The notes: a model not told the origin generated them from the sequence alone. A stretch of 64,000 bases of DNA from Kitasatospora humi (GCF_020907985.1 NZ_JAJJPA010000003.1:186001-250000), one strand, 5' to 3'; shown: positions 24,721-33,538, counted from the first letter of the stretch. A program made the numbers and translations.

Positions 24721-25461
24721 TCAGCGCGGCGTCGCCCACTCGCCGTCCGAGCGGGTCGACCCGGCGGCGCCGAGGGTGACCAGGGCGGCGAGCGCGGCGG
24801 GCACGGCGACGGCGCCCGCCTGATCGCTGTGGAGCACCAACGCCGCTCCGGCGGTCGCGCCGCCGGCCAGGGTCAGGACCGAGAGCAGCTGACGACCACC
24901 CTGCTCCCGCAGGCGGCCGGTGCGTCCGGAATCGGTGAAGACGGCGGTGATGGTGCGGGTGAGCACCGTGGTGGTCAGTCCGGGCACGGCGATCACCTGG
25001 ACCAGCGCGTTCTGGATGCCCATCGCGATGGCCAGCACGGCGGTGGTCAGATAGCGGGAGCTGCCCGTGCTGCCCGGCTCGACGACCGGGTCGACCGCCA
25101 GCACCAGGGCAGCGGCAGCCAGCAGCACCGTCTCCACCAGCCCGGCCCGCAGCACCACGCGGCCACGGTGCGGCAGCGGGCCGAGCAGGCGCCCGCCGAG
25201 GAACGCGCCGACCGCGAACGCCGCCAGGGCGACCAGCTGGGTGCTGACCGAGAAGCCCGGCGCCCCGGCCAGGGCGAAGCCGAGGAAGACCACATTGCCC
25301 GTCATGTTCGCCACGAAGACGTGACCGAGGATCAGGTAACTCGCCGCGTCGATCATTCCGCTGAGTACGGTGAGCCCGAGCAGCAGGGGCGGCAGCGGCC
25401 CGTGCGGATCGCCGGGCGCGGGCAGTACGGTCCGCCACGCGCCGTGGAGCATCGCTCGCAC
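24721..25461 (-). CDS. DUF1275 (YoaK-like) membrane protein
   Basis: 246 residues from GTG 25461 behind ggggaggc; ATG at 25452 is the alternative. It has six or so membrane helices, starting with LPPLLLGLTVLSGMIDAASYL. The family block HVFVANMTGNVVFLGFAL is clear, as is AIAMGIQNALVQ with TTTVLTRTITAVFTD. DUF1275/YoaK proteins are integral membrane proteins of unknown function. It is convergent with lanC, so it is probably not a lanthipeptide exporter: no ABC or MFS features are present. Confidence 0.85.
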   Translation of the reverse strand: MRAMLHGAWRTVLPAPGDPHGPLPPLLLGLTVLSGMIDAASYLILGHVFVANMTGNVVFLGFALAGAPGFSVSTQLVALAAFAVGAFLGGRLLGPLPHRGRVVLRAGLVETVLLAAAALVLAVDPVVEPGSTGSSRYLTTAVLAIAMGIQNALVQVIAVPGLTTTVLTRTITAVFTDSGRTGRLREQGGRQLLSVLTLAGGATAGAALVLHSDQAGAVAVPAALAALVTLGAAGSTRSDGEWATPR

Positions 25462-25751
25462 CTCACTGCCTCCCCTGGTCCGCGCGGAGTGCTGGTCGGG
25501 AGCTTAGGGCCTGGCCCCGCGCCCACCGCGGATCAGCGCGCCCCGGGGCGGATCCGGTCCGGGCGGGTCGACGGCCCGGGTTACGGGTAATCACCCGGAC
25601 GGGACGGCGGTGCGGCCGCTCGCCGGAACCGTGGTTGCGCGGCGCGGGTGATCGGCCTGGTTCGCCGGTGTGACGGACGGTTGCCGTGCGGCCGTCACCG
25701 GCGAGACTTCCTTGAGCCGTTCGCTCACGATCGGAAGAGGTGCCGGGCTTG

Positions 25752-25910
25752 ATGCTCACCGTGCTGCTGTTGACCGGGCCACCGGCCCTCGCTCTGCTGC
25801 TCAGCCTCACCGACCCCGGTCGCCACCGCACCGCCGGCCGTCGCCGGGGGCGGCACGCGGCAGTGCGGCGGTCGATCGGCGGCCGACTGGCGCTCCGCGG
25901 CGGGCGCTGA
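25752..25910 (+). CDS. Possible small membrane-anchored basic protein
   Basis: 52 residues from ATG 25752, or TTG 25749; ggaagagg lies 8-11 bases upstream. One hydrophobic stretch (MLTVLLLTGPPALALLLSL) is followed by a very Arg-rich tail. No family is recognised. It is the only plausible coding sequence I see in the 748-base gap between the DUF1275 and methyltransferase genes, and chance openness is a real alternative. Confidence 0.35.
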   Translation: MLTVLLLTGPPALALLLSLTDPGRHRTAGRRRGRHAAVRRSIGGRLALRGGR

Positions 25911-26209
25911 GCCGTACCGCGCCGCACCGGTGCCGGTGGTCGGCATCGGACGCTGCCATCCGGTTCGCACCGCGTCGCCGCCGGTAGTGGCGCGGCGGCC
26001 GGAACGACGTTCCGGGCAGGCCGGTGTGGTCCGCGGGTCCGGTGGCCGGCCGGCGGCCCCGGAGGTGGGGCGCCGGGCAGCGCCGCCGGCTCTGCGCGAG
26101 GGCGAGCCCGCCGGTCTCCCGTCGTCGCCGGCGCCGCCGGCCGGGCCGCGCATCCGGCGAGGTCAGCGGGCGCACGGCCGGGCCGGCCGGCACCACGCCC
26201 AGCGGTCGC

Positions 26210-26995
26210 TCAGGCGTGCGGCAGCGCGAGCAGCGGCGTGACGCACAGGCTGCGTTCGGCTGCCGAGCCGGCCACCTGGAGGCGCTGGCGCCGCAAGCTG
26301 TAGTGGTAGGCCTCCCGCTCATGGGGGTTGGCGAAGTGCCGCTGGTGGCGCGGGGTGGTGTCGGGGCTGGAGACGGTGAGGCGGTGCGTGGTGAGGCAGT
26401 CGACCAGTTCCTCGGTGGACTGCCCGTAGAGCGGCCAGCCGAGCACAACCGGGGGCGTGGTCTGCAGCGCCAGCACCCGGGCCAGGGTGGCGACCCCGCC
26501 GGTGGCCAGTACCAGGTCCGCGTCCGCCAGCGCCGCCCGGTCGGCCTCGGTCGGCTCACCGTGCTCCAGGTCCGTGCTGACCACCGCGTCGAGCAGGCCG
26601 GTGGCCAGGCCGTAGCCGGTGGCGGCGGTCGAGGTGTCCACGCCGACCACGGTGAGCTCCGGGTCGATCAGCCGGGCCTCGAAGTGGGCGCGGTCGCGGG
26701 CCACCGCGCCCTCCGGCCCGGCCGGGCGCCGGTACAGGCGCGCGAAGCCCGCGAAGTCCACGCCGTGCTTCAACAGCGCGCTGTTGACTCCGTAACCGCA
26801 GGCCAGGTCGACCACCTTCAGCCGGCTGCGGCCGCGGCGGTGGCGCAGTTCGGCCACCGTGGTGGTGAGCAGGTCGCGGCTGAAGTCGGGGGTCCGGTAG
26901 CGCAGCGGTGCGAGGTCGCGGAAGTAGTCGTGGGGGAGCGGGAACTGGCAGAGCTTGGAGTGGGTGGCGTGGGCGTGCTTGGCGAACGGGCTCAA
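26210..26995 (-). CDS. Class I SAM-dependent methyltransferase-like protein
   Basis: 261 residues from TTG 26995, chosen because aggagg lies six bases upstream; no good ATG exists nearby. The Rossmann core shows LKVVDLACGYGVNSALLKHG (SAM-binding motif I), LTVVGVDTSTAATGYG (motif II acidic strand), LDAVVSTDLE, and DADLVLATGGVATL near motif IV. The C-terminal part has LGWPLYGQSTEEL and a HFANPHEREAYHYSLRRQ block. The substrate is unknown. It lies 1.6 kb beyond lanC behind an opposing DUF1275 gene and does not resemble the isoaspartyl-type methyltransferases found with some lanthipeptides, so I do not assign it to that cluster. Confidence 0.75.
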   Translation of the reverse strand: MSPFAKHAHATHSKLCQFPLPHDYFRDLAPLRYRTPDFSRDLLTTTVAELRHRRGRSRLKVVDLACGYGVNSALLKHGVDFAGFARLYRRPAGPEGAVARDRAHFEARLIDPELTVVGVDTSTAATGYGLATGLLDAVVSTDLEHGEPTEADRAALADADLVLATGGVATLARVLALQTTPPVVLGWPLYGQSTEELVDCLTTHRLTVSSPDTTPRHQRHFANPHEREAYHYSLRRQRLQVAGSAAERSLCVTPLLALPHA

Positions 26996-27067
26996 GGCGG
27001 CCTCCTGGATCGGTCGCCCGGCGGGTGGAGCACGGGCGGGGCCCTGACGGAATGTCAATCTTGGCAT

Positions 27068-27350
27068 GCTCAGAACGGCCTCTTGGGCTGCCGCTCCGAT
27101 TCCCGCCCTGCCCGGCCGCCCGCCCGCCCGTCCGTCCGGCTGTGCTGCGCCGCCCGGCCGTCCTGCCTGCCCGCCCGCCCGTCCGCCCGTCCGGCTGTGC
27201 CGCGCCGCCTTGCCCGCGCTGCGCCGCCTTGCCCGTGCTGCGCCGCCCGGCCGCGCCGCGCCGCCTTGCCCGTGCTGCGCCGCCCGGCCGCGCCTCCGTG
27301 CTCCCGCCGCGCCCCGCCCGTGCTCCCCGCCCCGCCCCCTGCCGGCCGAG
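27068..27350. repeat. C-rich low-complexity intergenic block with degenerate repeats
   Basis: Strongly strand-skewed sequence (runs of cgcccg, gtccg, and ctgcgccgcc followed by ttgcccg or cggccgcg) between the divergent methyltransferase and gnd. A unit of about 35 bases recurs around 27220-27300. Translations are Arg/Pro/Cys/Ala-rich in all frames, without homology. The remainder to 27606 holds the gnd promoter region, with no motif I trust. Confidence 0.6.
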
Positions 27351-27606
27351 GGTCACCGAGGGCCCTCGGCTACTTGTGACAGTCCGGGCGGGCGGGGCGG
27401 GGCAGGGTCGAGGGAGGGGCCGCGGCTGACAGACTCGTAGTACACGTTCTTCGGGCGCCGTACGGATGTCGTCGCGGTACCGACTGGCGTTTCGAAGTGC
27501 GCGCGCCATCCGGGCACGGCAGGCTGGCAGAGGCCATCCTCACGACACCGGCCGGTCCGGCCCACCGCCCATCCGCGGCACGAGACGAACGACTGGAGCC
27601 CCCTGC

Positions 27607-29049
27607 ATGAGCGTGCGGACACCTGCCGACATCGGCGTCATCGGACTCGCTGTCATGGGTCGCAACCTGGCCCGCAACTTCGCCCGGCACGGCCACCGGG
27701 TGGCCCTCTACAACCGGACGCCGACCCGGACCCGGGCGCTGGTCGAGGAGTTCGGCCAGGAAGGCGACTTCGTTCCGGCCGAGACCCCGCAGGACCTGGT
27801 CGCCGGCCTCGCGCGCCCCCGACGGCTCGTCATCATGGTGAAGGCCGGCGCCCCCACCGACGCCGTGATCGACGAGTTCGTGCCGCTCCTGGAGCCTGGT
27901 GACATCGTGGTAGACGGCGGCAACGCCCACTTCCAGGACACCCGGCGGCGCGAGGCCGCGCTGCGCGAGCGCGGCCTGCACTTCGTCGGCGCCGGCATCT
28001 CCGGTGGCGAGGAGGGCGCGCTCAACGGCCCGAGCATCATGCCGGGCGGCACCGCCGAGGCCTACCAGAGCCTTGGCCCGCTGCTGGAGTCGATCGCCGC
28101 CCAGGTCGACGGCCGCCCCTGCTGCACCCACGTCGGCCCCGACGGAGCCGGACACTTCGTCAAGATGGTGCACAACGGCATCGAGTACGCCGACATGCAG
28201 CTCATCGCCGAGGCCTACGACCTGCTGCGGCACGGCGCGGGCTGCCAGCCCGCCGAGATCGCCAAGATCTTCCAGGGCTGGAACTCCGGCCGACTGGAGT
28301 CCTACCTCATCGAGATCACCGCCGAGGTGCTCAGCCACACCGACGCCGAGACCGGCCGGCCGTTCGTCGACATCGTCCAGGACCGGGCCGAGCAGAAGGG
28401 CACCGGACGCTGGACCGTGCAGACCGCACTCGACCTCGGCGTGCCGGTCAACGGCATCGCGGAGGCCGTCTTCGCCCGCTCCCTCTCCGGCAGCGCCGCG
28501 CTGCGCGAGGCCGCCCGCGACCTTCCCGGCCCCACCGAGACCTGGCTGGACAGCGCCGCCTCCGACCGGTTCGCCGAGGACGTCGAGCACGCCCTCTACG
28601 CCTCCAAGATCGTCGCCTACGCGCAGGGCTTCCACGAGATCCAGGCCGGCAGCGCCGAGTACGGCTGGAGCATCAACCTCGGTGACATGGCCGCGATCTG
28701 GCGCGGCGGCTGCATCATCAGGGCCCGCTTCCTCAACCGGATCACCGCCGCCTACCAGGCCGACCCCCAGCTGCCCACGCTGCTCGCCGACGAGTACTTC
28801 ACCAAGGCGCTCGGCGAGGCCCAGTCCGCCTGGCGGCGGGTCGTCACCACCGCGGCCCAACTCGGCATCCCCACCCCCGGGTTCGCCACCGCACTGGCCT
28901 ACTACGACTCGCTGCGCGCCACCCGCCTGCCGGCCGCCCTGATCCAGGCCCAGCGCGACTTCTTCGGCGCTCACACCTACCAGCGGGTCGACCGCGAGGG
29001 CACCTTCCACACCCTCTGGGCCGGCGACCGCAGCGAGCAGCCGCGGTGA
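27607..29049 (+). CDS. gnd: 6-phosphogluconate dehydrogenase, decarboxylating
   Basis: 480 residues, the length of the standard homodimeric enzyme. Converts 6-phosphogluconate to ribulose 5-phosphate, CO2 and NADPH in the pentose phosphate pathway. N-terminal IGVIGLAVMGRNLARNFARHG-type dinucleotide site (GLAVMGRNLA), then substrate residues in GISGGEEGALNGPSIMPGG, catalytic Lys in HFVKMVHNGIEYADMQ, IFQGWNSGRLESYLIEIT, and the C-terminal YFGAHTYQRVD-like tail FFGAHTYQRVDREG. ATG 27607 follows ggagcccc. Its stop overlaps the GTG of the peroxidase gene, so the three genes form one translationally coupled unit. Confidence 0.95.
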   Translation: MSVRTPADIGVIGLAVMGRNLARNFARHGHRVALYNRTPTRTRALVEEFGQEGDFVPAETPQDLVAGLARPRRLVIMVKAGAPTDAVIDEFVPLLEPGDIVVDGGNAHFQDTRRREAALRERGLHFVGAGISGGEEGALNGPSIMPGGTAEAYQSLGPLLESIAAQVDGRPCCTHVGPDGAGHFVKMVHNGIEYADMQLIAEAYDLLRHGAGCQPAEIAKIFQGWNSGRLESYLIEITAEVLSHTDAETGRPFVDIVQDRAEQKGTGRWTVQTALDLGVPVNGIAEAVFARSLSGSAALREAARDLPGPTETWLDSAASDRFAEDVEHALYASKIVAYAQGFHEIQAGSAEYGWSINLGDMAAIWRGGCIIRARFLNRITAAYQADPQLPTLLADEYFTKALGEAQSAWRRVVTTAAQLGIPTPGFATALAYYDSLRATRLPAALIQAQRDFFGAHTYQRVDREGTFHTLWAGDRSEQPR

Positions 29050-30143
29050 CCGACGCGAGACCCCAGGCGATCAGCACCCCGCTCACCCGTGCCGGGCGGT
29101 TCCTGGTGCTGACCGTCCGGCCCGGCGGCGAGGGCGCGGTCCGCGGGCTGCTCCCCGAGCTCGCCGGGCTGCGCCGCGCCGTCGGGTTCCGGGTGCCCGA
29201 CCGCCGGCTCAGCTGCGTCACCGGGATCGGCTCCGCACTCTGGGACCGGCTCTTCAGCGGGCCGCGCCCGGCCGAACTGCACCCGTTCCGGGAGCTGCAC
29301 GGCCCCCGGCACACGGCCCCCGCCACCCCCGGGGACCTGCTGTTCCACCTGCGCGCCGAACGGGCCGACGTCTGCTTCGAACTGGCCGGGCAGATCATGG
29401 CCCGGCTGGGCGACGCGGTCCGGGTGGCCGACGACACCGTCGGATTCGAGTACTTCGACCGGCGCGACCTGCTCGGCTTCGCCGACGGCACCGAGAACCC
29501 GGAGGAGGCCGAAGCCGACGCCGCCACCCTGATCGGCGCCGAGGACGCGGACTTCGCGGGCGGCAGCTACGTCATCGTCCAGAAGTACCTGCACGATCTG
29601 ACGGCCTGGCAGGAACTCGGCACCGACGCCCAGGAACGGGTCATCGGCCGCACCAAGCTCGCCGACATCGAACTGCCCGACGAGCTGAAGCCCGCCGACT
29701 CGCACGTCGCGCTGACCAGCCTGGACCCGGCACCCGACGGCACCGAGCGGGAGATCCTGCGCGCCAACATGCCGTTCGGCAGTTACGGCGACGGCGAGTT
29801 CGGCACCTATTTCATCGGCTACTGCCGCACTCCCGCGGTCACCGAGGAGATGCTGCGCAACATGTTCCTCGGCCACGGCACGGCCACCCACGACCGCATC
29901 CTGGACTTCTCCACCGCGGTCACCGGCGGCCTGTTCTTCGTGCCGTCCGCCGACCTGCTGGACGACCCGCCGCCCGCCGCCGGGAGACCGGAAGCCGCGG
30001 CGTCGACCGCCGTCGTGCCGGGCGGCGTGCCGCCGGCGCCCGGTGCGCCCGCTACCGACGGCGAGCAGGCCGCCGCACCACCCAGCTCCCCCGCCGACGG
30101 ATCCCTCGGCATCGGCAGCCTCAGAAGGAGCCCGCACCCATGA
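29046..30143 (+). CDS. Dye-decolorizing heme peroxidase with encapsulin-targeting tail
   Basis: 365 residues from GTG 29046. DyP motifs: LLGFADGTENP (GxxDG with distal Asp), DSHVALTS with the likely proximal heme His, and ILRANMPFGSYG with the distal Arg, then FIGYCRTP. After about residue 300 comes an Ala/Pro-rich flexible linker, and the C-terminus reads DGSLGIGSLRRS, the classic cargo-loading peptide for type 1 encapsulins. The encapsulin gene follows in an ATGA overlap, so the enzyme is packed inside the shell. Family knowledge: uses H2O2 to oxidise dyes, phenols or lignin-like compounds; the natural substrate is unknown. Confidence 0.95.
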   Translation: MTDARPQAISTPLTRAGRFLVLTVRPGGEGAVRGLLPELAGLRRAVGFRVPDRRLSCVTGIGSALWDRLFSGPRPAELHPFRELHGPRHTAPATPGDLLFHLRAERADVCFELAGQIMARLGDAVRVADDTVGFEYFDRRDLLGFADGTENPEEAEADAATLIGAEDADFAGGSYVIVQKYLHDLTAWQELGTDAQERVIGRTKLADIELPDELKPADSHVALTSLDPAPDGTEREILRANMPFGSYGDGEFGTYFIGYCRTPAVTEEMLRNMFLGHGTATHDRILDFSTAVTGGLFFVPSADLLDDPPPAAGRPEAAASTAVVPGGVPPAPGAPATDGEQAAAPPSSPADGSLGIGSLRRSPHP

Positions 30144-30955
30144 ACAACCTGCACCGCGACCTGGCCCCGATCTCCGGCGAAGCCTGGGCCGAGATCGAGG
30201 AGGAGGCCCGCCGCACCTTCATCCTGCACCTGGCGGGCCGCCGGGTGGTCGACCTGTCCGGCCCCGCCGGCCTGGAGCTGGCCGCCGTCGGTTCCGGACA
30301 CCGGCGGCCGATCGAGCCGCTGGTCCCCGGCACCGAGGCCCGGGCCCGCGAGGCCCGGCCGGTGGTCGAACTGCGGGTGCCCTTCATCCTCTCCCGCCAG
30401 GAGATCGACAACGTCGAACGCGGCAGCAAGGACTCCGACTGGCAGCCCGTCAAGGACGCCGCCCGCACCATGGCCCAGGCCGAGGACACCGCCGTCTTCG
30501 AGGGCTGGCCGGCCGCCGGCATCACCGGGGTGCGCAGCGGCGCGCAGAGCGGCCCGATCACGCTGCCCGACGACGTCGCCGACTACCCCGACGCGGTCAG
30601 CCGGGCCCTCAGCACGCTGCGCCTGGCCGGCGTCGACGGGCCGTACTCGCTGCTGCTCGGGGCCGACGCCTACACCGCCGTCAACGAGACCTCCAACCAC
30701 GGCTACCCGGTGCGCCAGCACCTGGCCCGGGTGGTGACCGGCGAGATCATCTGGGCCCCGGCGCTGGCCGGCGCGGTGGTGCTCTCCACCCGCGGCGGTG
30801 ACTTCGAGCTCCACCTCGGCCAGGACCTGTCGATCGGCTACCTCTCCCACGACACCGAGGAAGTGCGGCTCTACCTCCAGGAGTCGCTGACCTTCTCGCT
30901 CTACTCGCCGGAGGCGGCCGTCGCCCTGACGTCCGGCCGGCCCGCCGAGCTCTGA
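30140..30955 (+). CDS. Type 1 encapsulin shell protein (linocin M18 family)
   Basis: 271 residues, HK97-like fold. NNLHRDLAPISGEAWAEIEEEA is the typical N-terminal arm; VVDLSGPAGLELAAVGSG, IDNVERGSKDSDWQPV, TAVFEGW and the C-terminal DLSIGYLSHDTEEVRLYLQES match linocin/encapsulins. It self-assembles into a protein cage that holds DyP peroxidase. ATG 30140 overlaps the peroxidase stop. The last eight codons lie in a 26-base tandem repeat that continues beyond the stop. Confidence 0.95.
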   Translation: MNNLHRDLAPISGEAWAEIEEEARRTFILHLAGRRVVDLSGPAGLELAAVGSGHRRPIEPLVPGTEARAREARPVVELRVPFILSRQEIDNVERGSKDSDWQPVKDAARTMAQAEDTAVFEGWPAAGITGVRSGAQSGPITLPDDVADYPDAVSRALSTLRLAGVDGPYSLLLGADAYTAVNETSNHGYPVRQHLARVVTGEIIWAPALAGAVVLSTRGGDFELHLGQDLSIGYLSHDTEEVRLYLQESLTFSLYSPEAAVALTSGRPAEL

Positions 30956-31004
30956 CGTCCGGCCGGCCCGCCGAACTCTGAGGGCCGGTTGGCCCGCCGA
31001 GCTC
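30927..31004. repeat. Tandem repeat, 26-base unit x3, spanning the encapsulin stop codon
   Basis: Units 30927-30952 (coding the last residues), 30953-30978 (starting with the TGA stop) and 30979-31004, consensus tgacgtccggccggcccgcc plus gagctc. The unit length is not a multiple of three. Confidence 0.92.
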
Positions 31005-31084
31005 TGACGGCAGCGGGTCAGGCGTCAGGGCGACGTGACCCAGGCGGGCGGCGTGACCGTGGCGTGACGGCGTTGAGCGGCCGG

Positions 31085-31522
31085 TCAGAGCCCGGGCGCC
31101 CGCAACCGGCCGAGCGCCAGCTCCAGGGTGGGCGCCAACTGCGAGTGCAGGGGCGCCGGCAGGCCGTCCGGGGCGAACCAGTCGAGCCGGTCGAACTTGT
31201 GCGGCTCGCCGATCGTCGTCTGCGCCGGGTCCACCAGCACCGCGCAGACCACGGCCACCCAGTGCGAGTCGACCGGATCGCCGCGCAGCACGTTGCGCAC
31301 GCCCAGCACCTCGATCGCCAACGCCGCGGCGCGGTACTCCTCCCACACCTCGCGGGTCACCGCAGCCTCGAAGCTCTCCCCGAACTCCAGTGCCCCGGCG
31401 CCGCAGTCCCAGCGGCCCGGCTCGTCCCGCGCCGCCGCACCCCGACGGGCCAGCAGCACGCGTCCCGCACCGTCATGGCAGACGAAGACGCAGGAGACCG
31501 AGGGAGTCAGCTGCGGGGCCAT
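31085..31522 (-). CDS. Nudix hydrolase
   Basis: 145 residues from ATG 31522, whose first bases overlap the stop of the HAD gene (TGATG). The Nudix box is GALEFGESFEAAVTREVWEEY: Gly, the Glu after five residues and REVxEE are present, but the conserved Gly near its end is Arg. N-terminal SVSCVFVCHDGAGRVLLARRG and GRWDCGAG are typical strands before the box. Family knowledge: hydrolyses nucleoside diphosphate derivatives with a divalent metal. The substrate is unknown. It is coupled to the upstream HAD phosphatase. Confidence 0.88.
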   Translation of the reverse strand: MAPQLTPSVSCVFVCHDGAGRVLLARRGAAARDEPGRWDCGAGALEFGESFEAAVTREVWEEYRAAALAIEVLGVRNVLRGDPVDSHWVAVVCAVLVDPAQTTIGEPHKFDRLDWFAPDGLPAPLHSQLAPTLELALGRLRAPGL

Positions 31523-32214
31523 CAGAAGTGCTCGCCCAGCTCGGTGAAGGCGGCGAGGCGCAGGACGCCGGTGTCCGCCGGATCCAGCTCGGCGTCGTCC
31601 AGCACCCAGGTGTGCGGGTTGGGGATGAACACCGCGTTCAGCCCGGCCCGGCGCGCCGGCAGGATGTCCGACTTCGGCGAGTTGCCGATCATCCAGGTGA
31701 GCTCGGGGAGCAGGCCGTGCTCGTCGACCAGCTGACGGTAGGTGGCGAGGTCCTTCTCGGCGACGATGTGCACCGACCGGAAGTGGTCGGCCAGGCCGGA
31801 GGCGTCCACCTTGGCCTGCTGCTCGCCGGTGTCGCCCTTGGTGAGCAGCATCAGGTGGTGCCGATCGGCCAGGGCGGCGAGGGTGTCGGCCACGCCCGGG
31901 ATCAGCTCGACCTCGGCGCTGGTGATCGAGGCGGCCAGCTCGGCCAGCCGGGCAGCCTCCTGAGGCGTGAGCGGCCGCCGGTGCAGCAGCTCGAAGCACT
32001 CGCCCATGCTGCGCCGGAAGACCTTGGCGCCGTATCCCAGCGTCCTGGCGTTGGCCGCCTCGATCCGGTTCAGTTCGGCACGGGCGGCCTCCCGGCCCGC
32101 CGCGGGTGGAACCACCAGGTCCAGGAACGCGTCGATGGCCCGCTCGAAGCGGATGTTGTTCTCCCACAGCGTGTCGTCCGCGTCGAAGACCAGGACCTGC
32201 TTGTCGTGTCGCAT
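31522..32214 (-). CDS. HAD-superfamily hydrolase
   Basis: 230 residues. Motif I VFDADDTLWENN has the nucleophile and acid Asp; motif II is LMLLTKGD with Thr; motif III is the Lys in VAEKDLATY; motif IV is MIGNSPKSDILPA. The GYGAKVFRRSMGECFEL cap helices point to the C1-cap phosphatase group. Family knowledge: phosphoester hydrolysis via phospho-Asp; the substrate is unclear. It leads a two-gene unit with the Nudix protein, a pairing consistent with nucleotide clean-up, though this is inference. Confidence 0.88.
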   Translation of the reverse strand: MRHDKQVLVFDADDTLWENNIRFERAIDAFLDLVVPPAAGREAARAELNRIEAANARTLGYGAKVFRRSMGECFELLHRRPLTPQEAARLAELAASITSAEVELIPGVADTLAALADRHHLMLLTKGDTGEQQAKVDASGLADHFRSVHIVAEKDLATYRQLVDEHGLLPELTWMIGNSPKSDILPARRAGLNAVFIPNPHTWVLDDAELDPADTGVLRLAAFTELGEHF

Positions 32215-32371
32215 CCGGCCACCCTAGGTGGCGATGTCGGACAGCGTCACGTCGTTTTCGCCAGAGCCGGTACCTGGCTGATCTGCTGACGCTTCATCAA
32301 GTCATATTGGCGGTCGCGGTCTGGTGACGGCTGACTGTAAGCCAGGTCAACGGGCCGGTCGCGGCCGTGCG

Positions 32372-33538
32372 TCAGGCCAGGCGGGCGCGGAGCGCGGCGA
32401 TCCGGGCGGCGGCGGCGCTGAACTCGGCGCGGTTCAGGCGGCCGGTGGCGAGGGCGTCGGACAGCGCGGCCGTGGCATCGGCCCCCTGGTTCGCGTCCTG
32501 GGCCGAGCAGAGCAGCAGGTCCATGCCGGCGCCCGCGGCGGCGACGGCCCGGGCGCCGACGTCGCCGAAGCCGGACAGCGCGCCGGCCTCCAGCGCGTCG
32601 GTGACCGTCACCCCGGTGAAGCCCAGCCGGCCGCGCAGCTCGCCCTGGACCACCGTCGCTGAGAGACCGGCCGGACGTGCCGGGTCCAGCGCCGGATACA
32701 CCGCCCACGACACCATCACCAAGTCCACCCCCGCCTTGATCGCCGCCGGATAGGGCGCCTCGTCCACCCGGCCGAGCCGACTGAGCGGGGCCGGCAGGGT
32801 GACCGGGCCGGTGTCCGTGTTGGCGTCGCCCGCGGCGGTTCCCAAGCCCGGGAAGTGCTTGGCGGTGGCGGCCACCTGGTGCTGCTGCTGGGCCGTGATG
32901 AAGGCTCGGCCCAGCCTGGCCACGGCCGCCGGGTCCCGCCCGTAGGAGCGTTGGGTCCGGTCGGTGAAGTCGCCGTTCTGGTGCGAGACGTCCAGCACCG
33001 GGGCCAGGTTGACGTTCAGGCCGTAGGAGCTGAGGTTGGCGGCGGCCCGGGCGCCGGCGTCGGCCGCGGCCGTGACCGGGTTCGGTTGCAGGCCCACCGC
33101 CTTCTGGGACAGCTCGGGTGCGCCCGGCAACCGCCGCACCAGGCCGCCCTCCTGGTCGGTCATCAACAGCAGCGGCAGGTGCACCGGGCTCTCCTGCTGC
33201 GCCTGCCGCAACTGGGCCACCGCCTGGCGGAACCGGTCCGGGTCCGTGGTGTTGCCGCGGAAGAAGATCACACCGGCGGCCCGCCCGGCGCGGACGGCGG
33301 TGAGCAGCGGCTCGGGCGGAGTCAGCCCCTGGTAGGAGTAGATCACCCGCTGGCCGGCCAGCTGGTCGGGCGTCAGCTGGGTGGTGAGGGCCGCCGCCGC
33401 GTCGGCGGTCAACGGTGTGGTGGCCGGGGGAGGAGAGGTGCTCGGTCCGCCGCTCCCCGGGGCCGGTGCGGCGGAGCTGCAGGAGGTGGCCAGCAGCAGG
33501 CCGAGGCAGCCGAGCAGCCGGCGGGCGGTGGACGGCAT
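32372..33538 (-). CDS. Glycoside hydrolase family 3 lipoprotein (beta-N-acetylhexosaminidase-like)
   Basis: 388 residues from ATG 33538 (SD aaggag). Lipobox LATSC at about residue 20 anchors it outside the membrane. The GH3 N-terminal TIM barrel shows GVIFFRGNT, LMTDQEGGLVRRLPGAP, LNVNLAPVLDV, the loop KHFPGLGTAAGDANTDTG and the nucleophile Asp in VTVTDALEAGAL. KHFPG is the NagZ-type signature; the loop has Leu where NagZ usually has His (KHFPGHG), so the proton-shuttling His may be displaced. A single-domain GH3 of this size suggests peptidoglycan turnover (GlcNAc release). Confidence 0.88.
   Translation of the reverse strand: MPSTARRLLGCLGLLLATSCSSAAPAPGSGGPSTSPPPATTPLTADAAAALTTQLTPDQLAGQRVIYSYQGLTPPEPLLTAVRAGRAAGVIFFRGNTTDPDRFRQAVAQLRQAQQESPVHLPLLLMTDQEGGLVRRLPGAPELSQKAVGLQPNPVTAAADAGARAAANLSSYGLNVNLAPVLDVSHQNGDFTDRTQRSYGRDPAAVARLGRAFITAQQQHQVAATAKHFPGLGTAAGDANTDTGPVTLPAPLSRLGRVDEAPYPAAIKAGVDLVMVSWAVYPALDPARPAGLSATVVQGELRGRLGFTGVTVTDALEAGALSGFGDVGARAVAAAGAGMDLLLCSAQDANQGADATAALSDALATGRLNRAEFSAAAARIAALRARLA

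Noticed and set aside
24721..25461. DUF1275 protein as lanthipeptide exporter
   Set aside because: It is convergent with lanC and has no transporter signature.
26210..26995. Methyltransferase as part of the lanthipeptide cluster
   Set aside because: It is 1.6 kb away behind an opposing membrane-protein gene and is not like the isoaspartyl-type methyltransferases linked to such peptides.
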